A stretch of DNA of 64,000 nucleotides from Manihot esculenta. Its lineage: Eukaryota > Streptophyta > Magnoliopsida > Malpighiales > Euphorbiaceae. The stretch spans positions 28,189,825 to 28,253,824 of the forward strand of contig NC_035171.2 in the NCBI RefSeq assembly GCF_001659605.2, in the 5' to 3' direction. The notes under the pieces were generated by a model. That model was given only the letters and a program-made list of their open reading frames with translations. It searched no databases and was not told the origin of the DNA. A program made the translations under genes and the position numbers. This document shows positions 11,792 to 23,420 of this stretch, in pieces. Each line of letters starts with the position of its first letter. Position 1 is the first letter of the stretch.

Positions 11792-12236
11792 TAAGAGTAA
11801 ATATTCGGTCGGTTGGATTTAAAATCAAATTGAATCGAATAAATTAAAAAGTAAAATTATAGTATTTATAAAAATTAATTCGAATTGATTTTGAAATAAT
11901 TTAAATCAAACAGATTTAATTCAGTTTGATTCAATTCAGTTTAATTGATTGATTTTTTAATAGACTTTTTATTTTTTACATCTTATTTTTAGTATTCTAA
12001 AATTTAATTAAAATTTTTCAACTTTGATTATAATCTAATTTTTTTATATTATAAAAAATAATATACTATTATCATTAATCAGTTTGGTTCGATTTTATCA
12101 ATTTTTTCTAATAAAATCAAATCGAAATAATTAAAATTTTTAAAAATAAAAATTAAAAAAAATAAAATAAAACTAAAATTTTAAATTAATTTAATTCGAT
12201 TAATTTTTTCAATTTAAACTAAATGCTGCTATCCTA
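11792..12236. mobile_element. Highly decayed third copy of the hAT-type MITE family
   Basis: The left end TAAGAGTAAATATTCGGTCG aligns to the family start (T-A-G-G-G-G-T-G-A-G-C-A-TTCGGTCG). The right end ATGCTGCTATCCTA aligns to the family terminus. The interior keeps the same order of blocks, but most CCGAAC units have become CAAAT/TTAATT. No convincing target-site duplication survives. Confidence 0.6.
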
Positions 12237-12280
12237 TCTCAAGAAGTTTTGCTTATACAGTTAGTTTTTCTTTAAATATT

Positions 12281-12590
12281 AAGTATATATAAAAAAAATA
12301 ATAGGCTTTTTCTTATAAGGTTTTAAATCTATCGACTTATTTTTCATGGACTCAATCATGGAAAGCTTTTTTTTTAAAAAAAAAAAAAAAGCGAAAACCA
12401 GACTTTTAAAATATCTTAAAGATGCTACACTATCTCAAAAAGTATATATAAAAAAATAATAGGCTTTTTCTTAAGGTTCTAAACCTATGGACTTATTTTT
12501 CATGGACTCAATCATCGAAAGAATTTTTTTTTTTTTTTTTTAAATACAAAAACCAGACTTTTAAAATATCTTAAAGATGATTGCTTTCTC
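12281..12590. repeat. About 152-bp tandem duplication
   Basis: Blocks AATAATAGGCTTTTTCTTA, GACTTATTTTTCATGGACTC and ACCAGACTTTTAAAATATC each occur twice in the same order, about 152 bp apart (for example ACCAGAC at 12398 and 12550). Both copies carry a poly(T)/poly(A) run between the second and third blocks. Confidence 0.65.
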
Positions 12591-12599
12591 TATATGACT

Positions 12600-14537
12600 A
12601 AGAAAATTCCCCATTACTTTTAAGATGGTCTTTTGTTCTTTAATTTATTAATTTATGTTTTGATTTATTTACTTTAAATTATATTATAATCATTATTATT
12701 TTTCAAAACTTAGAAACAAAACTTATTTCCTAACCTCACTGCTACAAAAACAGGCTAATTTATTCCCTTATATATGTTAACGTAATCAAAGGTTGATAGC
12801 AATTGATTGAAAATTGTTATATTTACTTTTTGCTGCTAAGTATAAAATTATTTTTTCACAATGGATAAAGAGTTGAATAAAATTATATTTTTATTTAAAA
12901 TAAAATTATACTTTTATTTAACATAAAATAATTTTTTTTATTAAAGCATATTATTATATATATTTAAAAAATTAAATTTTTTTATAACAATTTTAAATTA
13001 GTGACAACCTATTATTTTGTAATATTAAAATAATAATTTTATAACTGTTATGAAGATGCCGTTGCTTAAATTTTAAAATATAGTAGTGTTTTTTAATTGA
13101 TATCAATTCAATTAGTTTCTTTTTATATTAATTTCATTGTTGCCATGGGAATTAGGGTTCAAAATTCCATCATTTCCGTTTGCTGACGCATTTTTTCCAT
13201 CGCTAATTTAGCAGCACACCATGAAACCAAGGGCATCACCATGAGATATAGGCCATTGGATATCTTCATTCTTTAGTGACGGAATTCTGGCAATTACAAA
13301 TACTCCATTTTTATTTTGTTGTATGCACAGCGCTGCTTAGTTTTTTGCACCAAGCAATAACATTTTGCATTTCAAAATTCAGTGCACATTTTAATTGAGC
13401 TTTTCTTGAGAACTATTCCATTAACTCTTTTATTCTATTAATTTTTTTAATTAACCTTTATTTCTTTGCAGAAGACAATTTATATTTAAAAAATACTTTT
13501 CTATCCAATGAATTAATTTATTTTTTATTATTTAACTTTAATTTAAAAAATAAAATTTATTAATAAATTTATATATAAAAGTCTTAATAAAAATTTTAAT
13601 ATATTGAAAATGACTTCTTTTTCATTTTTCTTAAAATAATTTACTTTTTTCTTTGATCAGAAAAAAACTTCCAATTGATTAAATTTTTTAAATATTTTAA
13701 ATGTCAGAAAATAAAAAAATAGTTTTCTGAAAAATATTTTCCAATAAACAGTCTTAAATTAAAATTGTAATTTGGCAAGACTTAGAGAAAAGAATAAGTT
13801 ATTACGAAGCCCTTGTACTTTGTTAGACTTGACTTAATTTCCATTATAAAAGACTTAACTTTCACTTTGATTAGACAAATATTTTCAAAACATCAGACGA
13901 TAAGGAAAATATTTACTTGAAAAATATTTTTCATGAAACATAGACTTAATTTGATTGAACTTGAAATTTAACATGATTCATAGAGAAAAGGATAAATTAT
14001 AATAAGTTATTGTATTACGGCAAAATTAACTCATCAAAATTAACTAGTTAATCTTTTTTGCTTTTAACACAATAAATAAAATTTGAACATAAATTGGATA
14101 TGATATTATTCAAGATCCAGAAGAGGAGAAACAACACATAGGTATATTGTTCCTTCTTTTGTAAGATTAAAGTCTTAAATTAACAAGAGATCTTTAGAAA
14201 ATATATAAGTAGAACATTGCTACATTGCAAGGACTTTGTAAAAGAAACAAGCATGGTAGGTAGCCATCTGACTTCTCTAGTAAGAGTTGTTCTCCTGAAA
14301 CTAAAGAAAGAAATTAGAAAGATTAGTCAATATGAGAAATAAAAGGAGGAGAATTCTAATTAAGTTCAATTACCGATTAAGCAACTTCTTGCTTTATTGG
14401 AAGCATGTTCAGGCACGTTTCTTGACTAGACAATCAGACTTGAATAACATGATTTTAAAATTAAAGGAAAGAGAGTATTTTAAACTAAATAATTTTTTTA
14501 AAAAATATTCAAATTATTTTAACTTACTTGCCTGTCT
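12600..14537. other. AT-rich intergenic sequence, 3' side of the minus-strand RLK
   Basis: I see no gene here. The sequence is AT-rich and low in complexity. The 3' UTR of the minus-strand receptor kinase must lie near 14.4-14.5 kb, but no clear poly(A) signal could be singled out. Confidence 0.45.
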
Positions 14538-17500
14538 TCAATCATAGATTCGAACTCCAAGAAAAATACTTCTAATCAAATGCAGTTCTTTAACGACATC
14601 TCTCATACTCGTTCTATCTCCGGGTGATTCTGCTGAACAAGCTACTCCGACATTGAATACTGAAAGCAAGCACTCTTTCTCTTTGCTAATACTTGCTCCG
14701 CTTAGTTCCACATTATCCCTTGGACCTTCTTCTATACGTACTACTATCTGCTCTTCTACTTCAGCTACAACCATTCCAGTTGAGAGAAGGGCGGGGCATG
14801 TAATCTCCGAAAGTCTTGTCGGTAGTGCATCCTTCACAAAGCTGTGTAGATTCAAAAGGCCTTCAAATTTCTCATCTGTTGGCCTTTTTCCTGTGAACAT
14901 CTCCAACACAAGAATCCCGTAACTATATACATCTCCCTCTTTTGATGCAATACTGCCCATTCCATACTCTGCATTTTATAAAATTTATAAAGTTAATTTA
15001 TCAACTTGAACATCAATGTTGAACACATAAAGACTATCACTTGGTAAGCAACAAGTAAATTTATAAAAATTTACAAGTAATTACAAAATTATAAAAATTT
15101 ATTAAAAAAAAATTACTTTTTATTATTATTAATGAAAAAATAGAACTAGAGATTTTACCTGGAGGCGCATAGCCGATGGTTCCTCTTATTCCGATTGAGC
15201 TGGTTTGACTTTGTGATGCATCATCAGTGTTCAAGAAGAATTTAGCCAAACCGAAATCACTTAAATGTGCAACCATGTCATCATCAAGAAGAACATTACC
15301 AGGCTTCAAGTCACCATGAATAACAGGAATTTCGCAAAGATCATGAAGGTAATGCAATGCAGATGCCACATCAATTGCAATATTCAGTCTTTGAAGAAAA
15401 TTCAAATTTCTTGACTGATTATTATTGAGGATATCATGATGCAACCACGTCTCCAAGTTTCCTTTACCCATGAATTCATAAACTAGAGCTTTGAATTCAT
15501 TCTGCTTGTAATCAATGCTTGAGCAGCAGGTAAACAACTTAACTAGATTTCGATGCCTCAATGTACTTAACACCTTGCACTCTGCCATGAAGCTTTTTGA
15601 AGCGCCCTTTATTCCAAGTTTGAGGACCTTAATAGCCACATGTACTCCCAATTGATTGAGAAATCCTTTGTACACGAAACCAAAGCTACCGGAACCAATT
15701 AAGTTGTCTATGGAGAATCCACTTGTTGCAGCATAAAGATCCTTGTAAGATACCTTTACAAGGGAATCCATTTCTTTGGATGCAACAGACGAACCTTTTT
15801 TTGATACTCTCTTGCGATAAGCAAGCATGAATGCTAACATCAAGAGGACACAAAAGAACACAGGAGGAACAACAATTGCTATCCTAATGGAAATGGACTT
15901 TCCTTTCTTCAATGCATTAGAGGGGCATTTTGGTTGATGGAGTTCTGTCACACCACCACAAAGCTTATTATTACCCATCAATGAAATTGCACTTGCATTG
16001 CTAAAAACTCCTTCGGTTGGAATCTCACCAACAAGATCATTAAAAGAAATGTTTAAATATAAAACATAATGTAAACTTTGCAGAACTTTTGGAATTTCTC
16101 CAGTGAGATTATTTTGTGAAAGATCCAATAGTTGGAGACCCTTCAAGGAAGCCAAAGATGAAGGAATGCTTCCGTGGAAAGAATTCCCTTGCATATAGAG
16201 ATATTCCAAACTTGAACAAGATCCAATAGCTCTAGGAATTTCTCCAGAAAGCATGTTTTTCGAGACATCCAGAGCATTTATGCTTGTTAGATTTCCAACG
16301 TCTGCTGGCAATTCACCAGTTAGTGAATTATGTGACAAGTCCAAGTACTGAGACAAGGACGAAAGATGGAGAACCTCCTTGGTTATAGACCCGTTGAGAT
16401 TATTTCCGGAAGCATCTAAATACTGCAAATTCTTGCAATTCTTTATGCTTTTTGGAATACTTCCTTCCAAATTATTGCGTGAAATGGAAAGCTTAGATAA
16501 TTGGGTGAGATTGCCTATAGAGGATGGGATCTGACCAGACAATTTATTTTCATCCAAAAACAGCTGTTGAAGTTTTTCTAATTTTCCCACAAAAGAAGGG
16601 ATGACTCCGATGAAAAGATTGTCCTCCATGGCCAATAAAATTAAGTTAATGAGATTCTCTAATGCTTTAGGAATAATCCCACTGATTTGATTACCAGTAA
16701 AATATAGCTTGCTAAGTTGAACTGATAGATTGGAAACAGAATTGGACAAAACACCTCCAAAATTGTTGAAATCGAAACCCAGTTCTCTCATATTGCTGCA
16801 ATTTTTCAAAGATGTTAAGAAATCCAAGTCACTTGTCGAATTATATCCCAAATAATTATAAGAAACTGTGAGCCTAATAAGATTTTGTAAATTTCCTAGG
16901 CAATTCGGGACTTGTCCTTTAAAATTATTTATGGAAAGATCGAGTATTTCTAGTTGGGAAGCATTGCAGAAGGAATTTGGAATTGAACCAGAAAATAAAT
17001 TATCTCCGACGGCAATGCGCCGAAGATTTGGGAGAGTAATCCCAATGTTTTCTGGTAAGCTACCCATGAACTTGTTTCCCGCAATTGAGATTTCCTCAAC
17101 AGATGAAATATTGAAAAGGGATAACGGGAATGTACCAGAGAGATTATTTCCAATAGCAATGAAAAACTCTAGGCTTTTTAATCTGCCAAATTCATTTGGA
17201 ATATTTCCCTCCAACTCCATCCATCCTGCACTTATGATAGCCAGCGATGAAAGATTGCCAAGGGAAGATGGAAATTTTCCATTCAAGTTGTTTTCACAGA
17301 GCAGAAGCAATTCAAGCATTTCCAAAGAACCAAGCTCTGCAGGGATTTTGCCAGTTAGATAATTCCGTTCCAGGCTGATTACCGAGAGCTGAGAACAACG
17401 GGTCAAATTGACTGGAATTTCACCGTCCATTGTGTTGTTTTGGAGATCTAATATTTGCAATCGAAACAAATTTCCGACTTCCTGTGGAATTTGACCTTTG

Positions 17501-17832
17501 AAAATATTATTTGGCAGGCAAAGGATTTTCAGAAAACTTAAATTGCCAATAAATGGCGATATGGATCCCATCAAATCGTGACCTCGTAACACTATTGAAG
17601 TGACCCTCTGGTGGCGGCGACTACAAGCGATTCCATGCCACCGGCAAAAATGGATAGAGTGATTCCATGAGTTGAAGACTTGATGTGGATCATTGGATAT
17701 TCCTTCTTTGAATTTGAGCAAAGCAAGTTGATCAGTCTCATTTGATGAAGAATGGACATGCATGAATTGAAGGTTCAAAGAGAGGAAAATAACAAGTTGG
17801 AGATAAGCAAGAAAAAGTTTGTAAATCTTCAT
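14538..17832 (-). CDS. LRR receptor-like serine/threonine kinase, subfamily XII (EFR/FLS2/Xa21-like)
   Basis: This is a plasma-membrane receptor kinase of the type that senses extracellular ligands, often microbial patterns, in plants. There are two exons, 17832-15159 and 14968-14538. The intron runs CCTCCAG|GTAAAA to GCAG|AGTATGG and restores APPEYGMGS. The protein is 1034 residues, normal for the family. Order: signal peptide (1 to about 28), LRR N-cap with CRWHGIAC, about 22 extracellular leucine-rich repeats, C-cap [14 protein letters not shown], transmembrane helix (about 648-672, then YRKR stop-transfer) and kinase. The kinase has a GSGSFG loop near 716, the VAIK lysine at 735, SDFGLAK, and H-G-D at the catalytic loop (Asp 841). 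Without Arg before the Asp it is a non-RD kinase, the usual state in immune receptors of this subfamily. There Cys is commonest at that position, so Gly is unusual. No stops or frameshifts are seen. The ligand is unknown. Confidence 0.93.
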
Positions 17833-17942
17833 TTAGTTTGATAGGTGCTGGTGCTGGTGCTAGGAGAATGACTTGGCTCTGGTTATACGTGGTGATGTTT
17901 AAATAAAGCAAAAATGGAGTTGACTGACTGTTGACCGTTTAC
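17833..17942 (-). promoter_or_regulatory. Proximal promoter of the minus-strand RLK with two W-boxes
   Basis: On the plus strand TTGACT (17920-17925) and TTGACC (17931-17936) are WRKY-factor W-box cores, 88-104 bp upstream of the start codon. In transcript orientation AGTCAACTCC is followed by TTTATTTAAAC (TATA-like, 17898-17905, about 70 bp before ATG). The paralog at 49.2 kb has AGTCAACTCC and TTATTTATT at matching distances. WRKY control is inferred from the motifs only. Confidence 0.55.
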
Positions 17943-18211
17943 TGTCTAAATTCTCCCGCGGGTAGGGCAAGAAAAAAGTGATACAAATGTGGAAGGAGAA
18001 AGAAAGATGCGGACAAAGGTACCAGAATTATTTGGTGCTCGGAGAATGACTTGGCTCTGGTTATAGGTGGTGATGTTTAAATAAAGCAAAAATGGAGTTG
18101 ACTGACTACTGACCGTTTACTGTCTGAATTTTCCCGCTGGTAGGGCAGGAAAAAAGTGATACAAATGTGGAAGGAGAAAGAAATATGTGGAAAAATGTAC
18201 CAGAATTATTT
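17856..18211. repeat. 178-bp tandem duplication of the RLK promoter
   Basis: Two adjacent copies (17856-18033 and 18034-18211) agree at nearly every base. Paired landmarks are 178 bp apart, such as GGAGAATGACTTGGCTCTGG at 17863 and 18041, and ACCAGAATTATTTG at 18021 and 18199. The outer copy keeps TTGACT, but its second W-box reads CTGACC. The array lies directly upstream of the receptor gene. Confidence 0.93.
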
Positions 18212-18619
18212 GTATAAAAATTAAATATTTTTTTTACATTCAAATTTGATAATAGATGTTTTTTCTTTCTTAATTATTGATCCATTATGTATAAAATATC
18301 TCTAGAATTTAGAGGAATGTTTTAATGGGCTTATTCAATATAAATCTAAATGAATTAAATCAGTGGATTTTAGATATAATTTTAACAAAAATGTATATTT
18401 TTTTAAATATAAAAATGAAGAGCTAGTTTGATTAAAAAGTTTTTTTTTTAAATTATATTATTAAACTACTTACATTATAAAAATATTCAATGACTCATTC
18501 TATGTTTAATTATTTTTTTCATTCCAAAAATAATAAGAGATCTAATTTGAGAGTTTATCCATAAGACACGTTTAAAGCGACAAGAAAACTAAAATATTTT
18601 TTTTTCTCCTTTAAAGACC

Positions 18620-18654
<35 letters not shown>

Positions 18655-19076
18655 TATTAATCATGAATGCACGGTTTGTTTAGTAAATATTCATATAATA
18701 TTATACGTGTACTTAAAATACGAGTATTTTATATTTTATTATAAAAAATTTACTATTTAATCTCTATAATATATAAAAAAATTTATTAATTGATTTCTCA
18801 ATTTTAAAAAATATATTCAAATTTTTCAGACATTTTAAAAAATTTACTACTAAATTATTTCGTAAATTTTAATTTTTATTATTTAAAAAATGATATGATA
18901 TGTTATGAATTTGTTTTTTATTATCTAAAAATTTTAAATATAAAATATTTTTAAAATTCAGGAGTGAGCTTTTAATCTTCTTAATTGCTTAACATAAATT
19001 TCAACTAGCCGAATTAGTGGACTTCAGATATCAAATAGTATATTTTTTAAAAAATAATTATTTTATTATTTTAAAT
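18212..19076. other. AT-rich intergenic sequence between divergent RLK copies
   Basis: No gene is seen. A (TA)n run lies at about 18629-18650. A stretch around 18725-18900 is loosely similar to AT-rich dispersed sequence at 31.0-31.5 kb. Confidence 0.45.
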
Positions 19077-20002
19077 TGAATAAATTATACTTTAATTTTT
19101 AATTTTTAACATAATTAATGAATAATTTCTATATTTTTAAAATTGAACATTTAAATCTCTATATAATCAGTTCAAATAAATTAGAGATCCTTCCATCCAT
19201 AATTTCGTTAGTCAATTAATCAAATGGAGAATAAATATTTCAAATATTTAAAACTCTTATAAATATTTAAATCCTTTTCAATATAAATGAATAATTTTAT
19301 ATTATATAAACTACACTTTAGTTTTTAAATTTTAACATAATTAATAGATTAGTTCTTATATTTTTAAAATCAAATCCTTAAATTCCTTTATATTTAAGAC
19401 ATTTAAAATTATAGTTCTTCCATCGACTATAGATATTAATTCAAAACTAGTAGGTAGTTAAATTACTTCTAAAAGTATAATTTCTTTATAAATTACTCTT
19501 TATAAAAATTTACAACCTATTTAAATATTATATTACTTAAAAATAGCTGAAGTTCTAAGTATTTTTTGAAAGTTTTGAAATTATAAATATTGAAATATTT
19601 TAATAAATAAAAATTAAAGAAAAAATGTTAAAAATTAGTTAAATGAGATATTATAAATAAAAATTAATGGGGATTTAAATGTTCTTTTAAATAAAAAATA
19701 AAGGATCAAAATGTTTAAATTATAATAGATGAGGACGAATTGATTATAGAGAGATTTAAGTGTATGCTTTTAAAAATATAGAGACCGATCAATTAATTAT
19801 GCTAAACTCAAAAATTCAAGAATAATTTATCCATTTAAAAAAGAGTATGAAAGACATTTCTACACTTTGAAAAGCAAAAATAAATAGAGACGCCTCTAAT
19901 TTAAACAAACTAATTATAAAGAGATTTAAATGCTCGCTTTTTAAAATATAGAAATCGATAGTTAATTATGCTAAATTTAAATATTAAAATGTAATTTATC
20001 CT
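19077..20002. repeat. Fold-back (inverted-repeat) element, about 0.93 kb
   Basis: The left arm starting GAATAAATTATACTTTAATT (about 19078) matches the reverse complement of the right arm ending TAAAATGTAATTTATCC (about 20001). Shared blocks are CATAATTAA, TCTATATTTTT and CATTTAAATCTCT. Additional degenerate copies lie inside, one direct (about 19298-19400) and one inverted (about 19735-19850), so each arm is itself doubled. No coding capacity is seen. Confidence 0.6.
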
Positions 20003-20089
20003 TTTAAATTTTTTAACTAAAATATAAATACTAAATAAATTGTGTTTTTTTTAAATGAAAACAAATAAATTGTTAGTTAGAACTGGAAA

Positions 20090-20540
20090 AATGGTTATAT
20101 TTCTTGCCCAATCCATGGGACAAGTTATAATAATTTTGATTCCTTTTTCCTCATTTATCTTTCCTCGTCACTTTCATTGAAAATTAGTCCCCTGGCAATT
20201 CCTTTCCATGTGTCCTGCTTAACCCACCACCGGAGAAGTTTGAAATTTCTTCTAACAATTGGAGGATAATGAATATATTCCCACCCTCTCATAATTTGCC
20301 AATTTTGCTTTTTTACACGTATTAAAAAATATAATTTTTTATTAACTTTTCAATTATACATATTTTAAACACATTAAGAATTATAATAATCAATTTATAT
20401 ATTACTATTATTTAATAAGAAAAATTGATAATAATTTTAAATGATAAAAAAAAATAAAAAAAATTTATAAAATGGACGGAGTATTAGGTTTCCTTCTTTC
20501 ATTTCTCCTAGTAGCCTCACACTAGACACACCAAACCCAA
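20090..20540 (+). promoter_or_regulatory. Relic promoter of the RLK pseudogene
   Basis: The sequence is collinear with 48840-49185 upstream of the intact RLK. Both contain TAATAATTTTGATT-like, CCTGGCAATTCCTT / CTTGGCAATTTCTT, CACCGGAGAAGTTTGAAATT and CACTAGACACACCAAACC. No AGTCAAC W-box is retained here. The homology shows the duplicated segment included the promoter. Confidence 0.7.
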
Positions 20541-21187
20541 ATAAAGATTAATGAGCTTTTTCTTGTTTATTTTCAATTTGTTATTTTCCCCACTTTAAGT
20601 CTTCAATTCATGCATGTCTATTCTCCGTCCACTACGAAAAAGGGCATCTGCAACAAATAAAATCCATTACTATGATTTTCTTCCGTCACTAAAACTTTTA
20701 CTAATGGATTTTCAATTATATTTTAGCAATGGATTCAACGGTAGAAATCCCTCATTGAAGCCCTCGTCGCTCATATCTAGTGACAGTCTTCAGTGTCTAT
20801 TGCTAACGTTAACGACAAGTGACATGTCTTCACAAAATTAAACTTACGGATTGGCCGTCAAATATCGTCACTAATATATGTTGAAAATTGTCAACAGTCT
20901 CATTGCAAAACAAAAAATATTCCTCATATTTAATTTAATTTTTATTATTCACATAAATTAAAATCACATCCAACGTAATCGATCTATTACCGCCTTAGTA
21001 ATAAATATTAGCAAACATCAAATATAATAAATTAATATTATTCATTTAAAATAATATTATGGAAAGTACTATTAAAATAAAACAATATCCATAAGAGAGT
21101 ATTATAATCTAAAAACTAATAATAAATCCTAAGTACAAAAATAATTAAGAGAACCATTACTCCTGATTATCATGTGGAGGTGTGGAA

Positions 21188-21412
21188 TTAAAAGGGATTA
21201 ATTATGAAAATATTAGAAGCTTGACTTCCAAATTTAGACATCATCATATCTAATATTCTAGTTGTCGCTCTTTCTTCATTTTCTTTCATAATACACTTAA
21301 CTTCATCCATGGTCATCATAGGCCGAGTAGAATGACCGGTTGAGTGAAAATTAAAGCTAGATGATGTAGGAGTGCTGGATTTTGCAATTGCAAATGAACC
21401 AAAGTCATACAT
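21188..21412 (-). pseudogene. Possible remnant of a CACTA accessory protein
   Basis: A 74-residue minus-strand frame has a Ser/Thr-rich start and then MDEVKCIMKENEERATTRIL, a charged helical segment. That is the general style of Ptta/En-Spm-associated proteins. The similarity is by style only. Position inside the CACTA element supports it. Confidence 0.25.
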
Positions 21413-21825
21413 CCTTCCCTTTTAAAGGCCACCGATACTTTCCACATTAAATTCAGGTTGAGATTCAGAATTAGAATCATACTTCTCCAAATTGCACTCG
21501 AATATGCTCCACAAATATATATAATGCAATAATAAGAACACATTAAATCATGTATCCGATACAACTTAATAATACTAAAAAATAATTGAAATTTATGTTA
21601 AATTTAATATTTATAAATAAACTTATATCAAGTTGTCGTGATTTGATATAAGTTTATTTGTGTGAGTTGCTCAAAATAACCCAAGTTGATTTGGTGGTTT
21701 TTCTAATTTTTTTCCTACATAATTAAAATCATCATACTATATAACACATAAGATAACTGGTGAAGATTTATATAAAAAATAATATACACAGCTATAGAAA
21801 TATGTAATAACTTGATTTTAGAAAA

Positions 21826-22250
21826 TTATACAATCGATCTTCATGAATATTAAGTTTCATTGATCCACCAGAATGCTTTATAATAAATCCATCTTTTTAT
21901 GTCATTCCATTTAATTTTCCAGTTTGTGACTTCTTTTTCTACTCCGGCGTACTCTAATAGACTAATAACGGATTCCATAATTCTGACCTTATTCAATCTG
22001 GTCCTTAATCATGCAGATAAGCAATATCACATTCTTTTATACAATCAATTTTTATGAATCTCAAGTTTCACTATTCCACCAGCATGTTTCGTAATAGATC
22101 CATCTTTTTATATCCTTCGATTCAATTTTCCAACTTGTCATGACTTCTTTTTCCACTCCGATATACTCGAATAAATTACTAATTGATTTCATAATTCTAG
22201 CCTCATCCAATCTGGTCCTAGATCATGCAGGTAAGCAATGTCACATTTTT
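21826..22250. repeat. About 211-bp tandem duplication inside the CACTA element
   Basis: Landmarks TATACAATCRAT, CCACCAG.ATG, GACTTCTTTTT and CAATCTGGTCCT.ATCATGCAG recur in the same order. The copies start at about 21827 and 22038 and differ at many positions. Function is unknown. Confidence 0.7.
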
Positions 22251-23029
22251 TACGCTTCACCAACATTTCATTTCTAATTCTGTTGAGAACATCACCAAAT
22301 CTTTCTTTCAACCTTATCTCAAGCAAGACAGGCATTCTTCTCTTCCGTATCATCCCACACATAACAACTCTAGAAGTAAATATATTATTAGACGTTATGA
22401 ACGTATCAATTTATATTTACTTCATCAAATAAAAAACTTATAGCAAATTAATAAGATCCTAAAAATAAGCACTTTACATTCAATCCGGTAGCATTTAGCT
22501 ATATTTCAATCATATGCTAATAAAAAAATAATTTGTTGAAATATCTCTTCCATAAAAAATCATTCACAAGCTTCGATTATATAAATTTAATGTATTAAAT
22601 TTAACCATAAAAATGGAAGGGATTTAGATCATTTATCTTTTATGCGAAAAAGTCCAAATAACTCATCTTTTGTCTTTTCAAGTATTTCTATCTAATTTTT
22701 TATTAGGGTAGTGAAATGTATCTTACTGTCAATGGAAATTAAACAAGAAATAAATATATCCCAGAAACTACACTATGAATACAAAGTAATTAACTTATTA
22801 ATATATTTTTTTCACAAAATATTAGGTTTGATTATCTCAATTTTTTTAAATGTTGTTACTTACATATTACCCTCTTTAGTTTGATAAGATGTCGATCAGT
22901 TGGGTTTATTAATGTTGGTTGAGCTAAGTTTAGACTTTTAATATGAACTAATGATGACGATGATAATATTATTGTTACTGTTTATTGATAACGGACTAAT
23001 TAGATTCCATAAGGAGTTTTAACCAATAT

Positions 23030-23420
23030 TGTTTGGCTAAGATGATATAAGAGAAAACATAGGCTGAAAAATGAACAGTCTTATTGAAATTTTTCGAAAA
23101 TTGAAAAGTGAGTTTCTAATAGTTAATATAGATTATTTATAATAGAAACAAAACTCTAATATACAAAATTATAAAAATATCCAAAATATCTAAAATATCC
23201 AAAAAAATAATTAAAATGCAAAATTGACTCTTTAGATGTTGGAATTTTCATATCGAATTATGTGATAGGTTTATGACCCTCGTCACACTTTTGAAAGTCG
23301 TGTGTTTCGAAATTCCCTTTTCGAAAAGCTATCATGAGTATTTATCGGACGTGAACAGTAAAAGTTAAGTCCGGTCCAAATCTGTTGTAAAGTTCAAAAC
23401 TAATTGTTCCGCGTCAGAAT
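23030..23420. repeat. Dispersed repeat, inverted relative to 9107-9480
   Basis: The reverse complement of this segment aligns to the 9.1-9.5 kb repeat: the GGAACAATTAGTTTTGAA-type start, AGCTTTTCGAAAAGGGAATT, and CAATATTGGTT near the end. It lies within the CACTA element, so it either inserted there or was captured by it. Confidence 0.5.

Noticed and set aside
12738..13260. Second CACTA element starting CACTGCTACAAAAACAGG
   Set aside because: No matching inverted end or 3-bp duplication was found downstream, and one CACTA-like 5-mer is weak evidence.
14653..14922. 89-codon plus-strand frame opposite the RLK kinase exon, and the similar 164-codon frame at 16868-17362
   Set aside because: These are antisense shadows of the conserved RLK exons.
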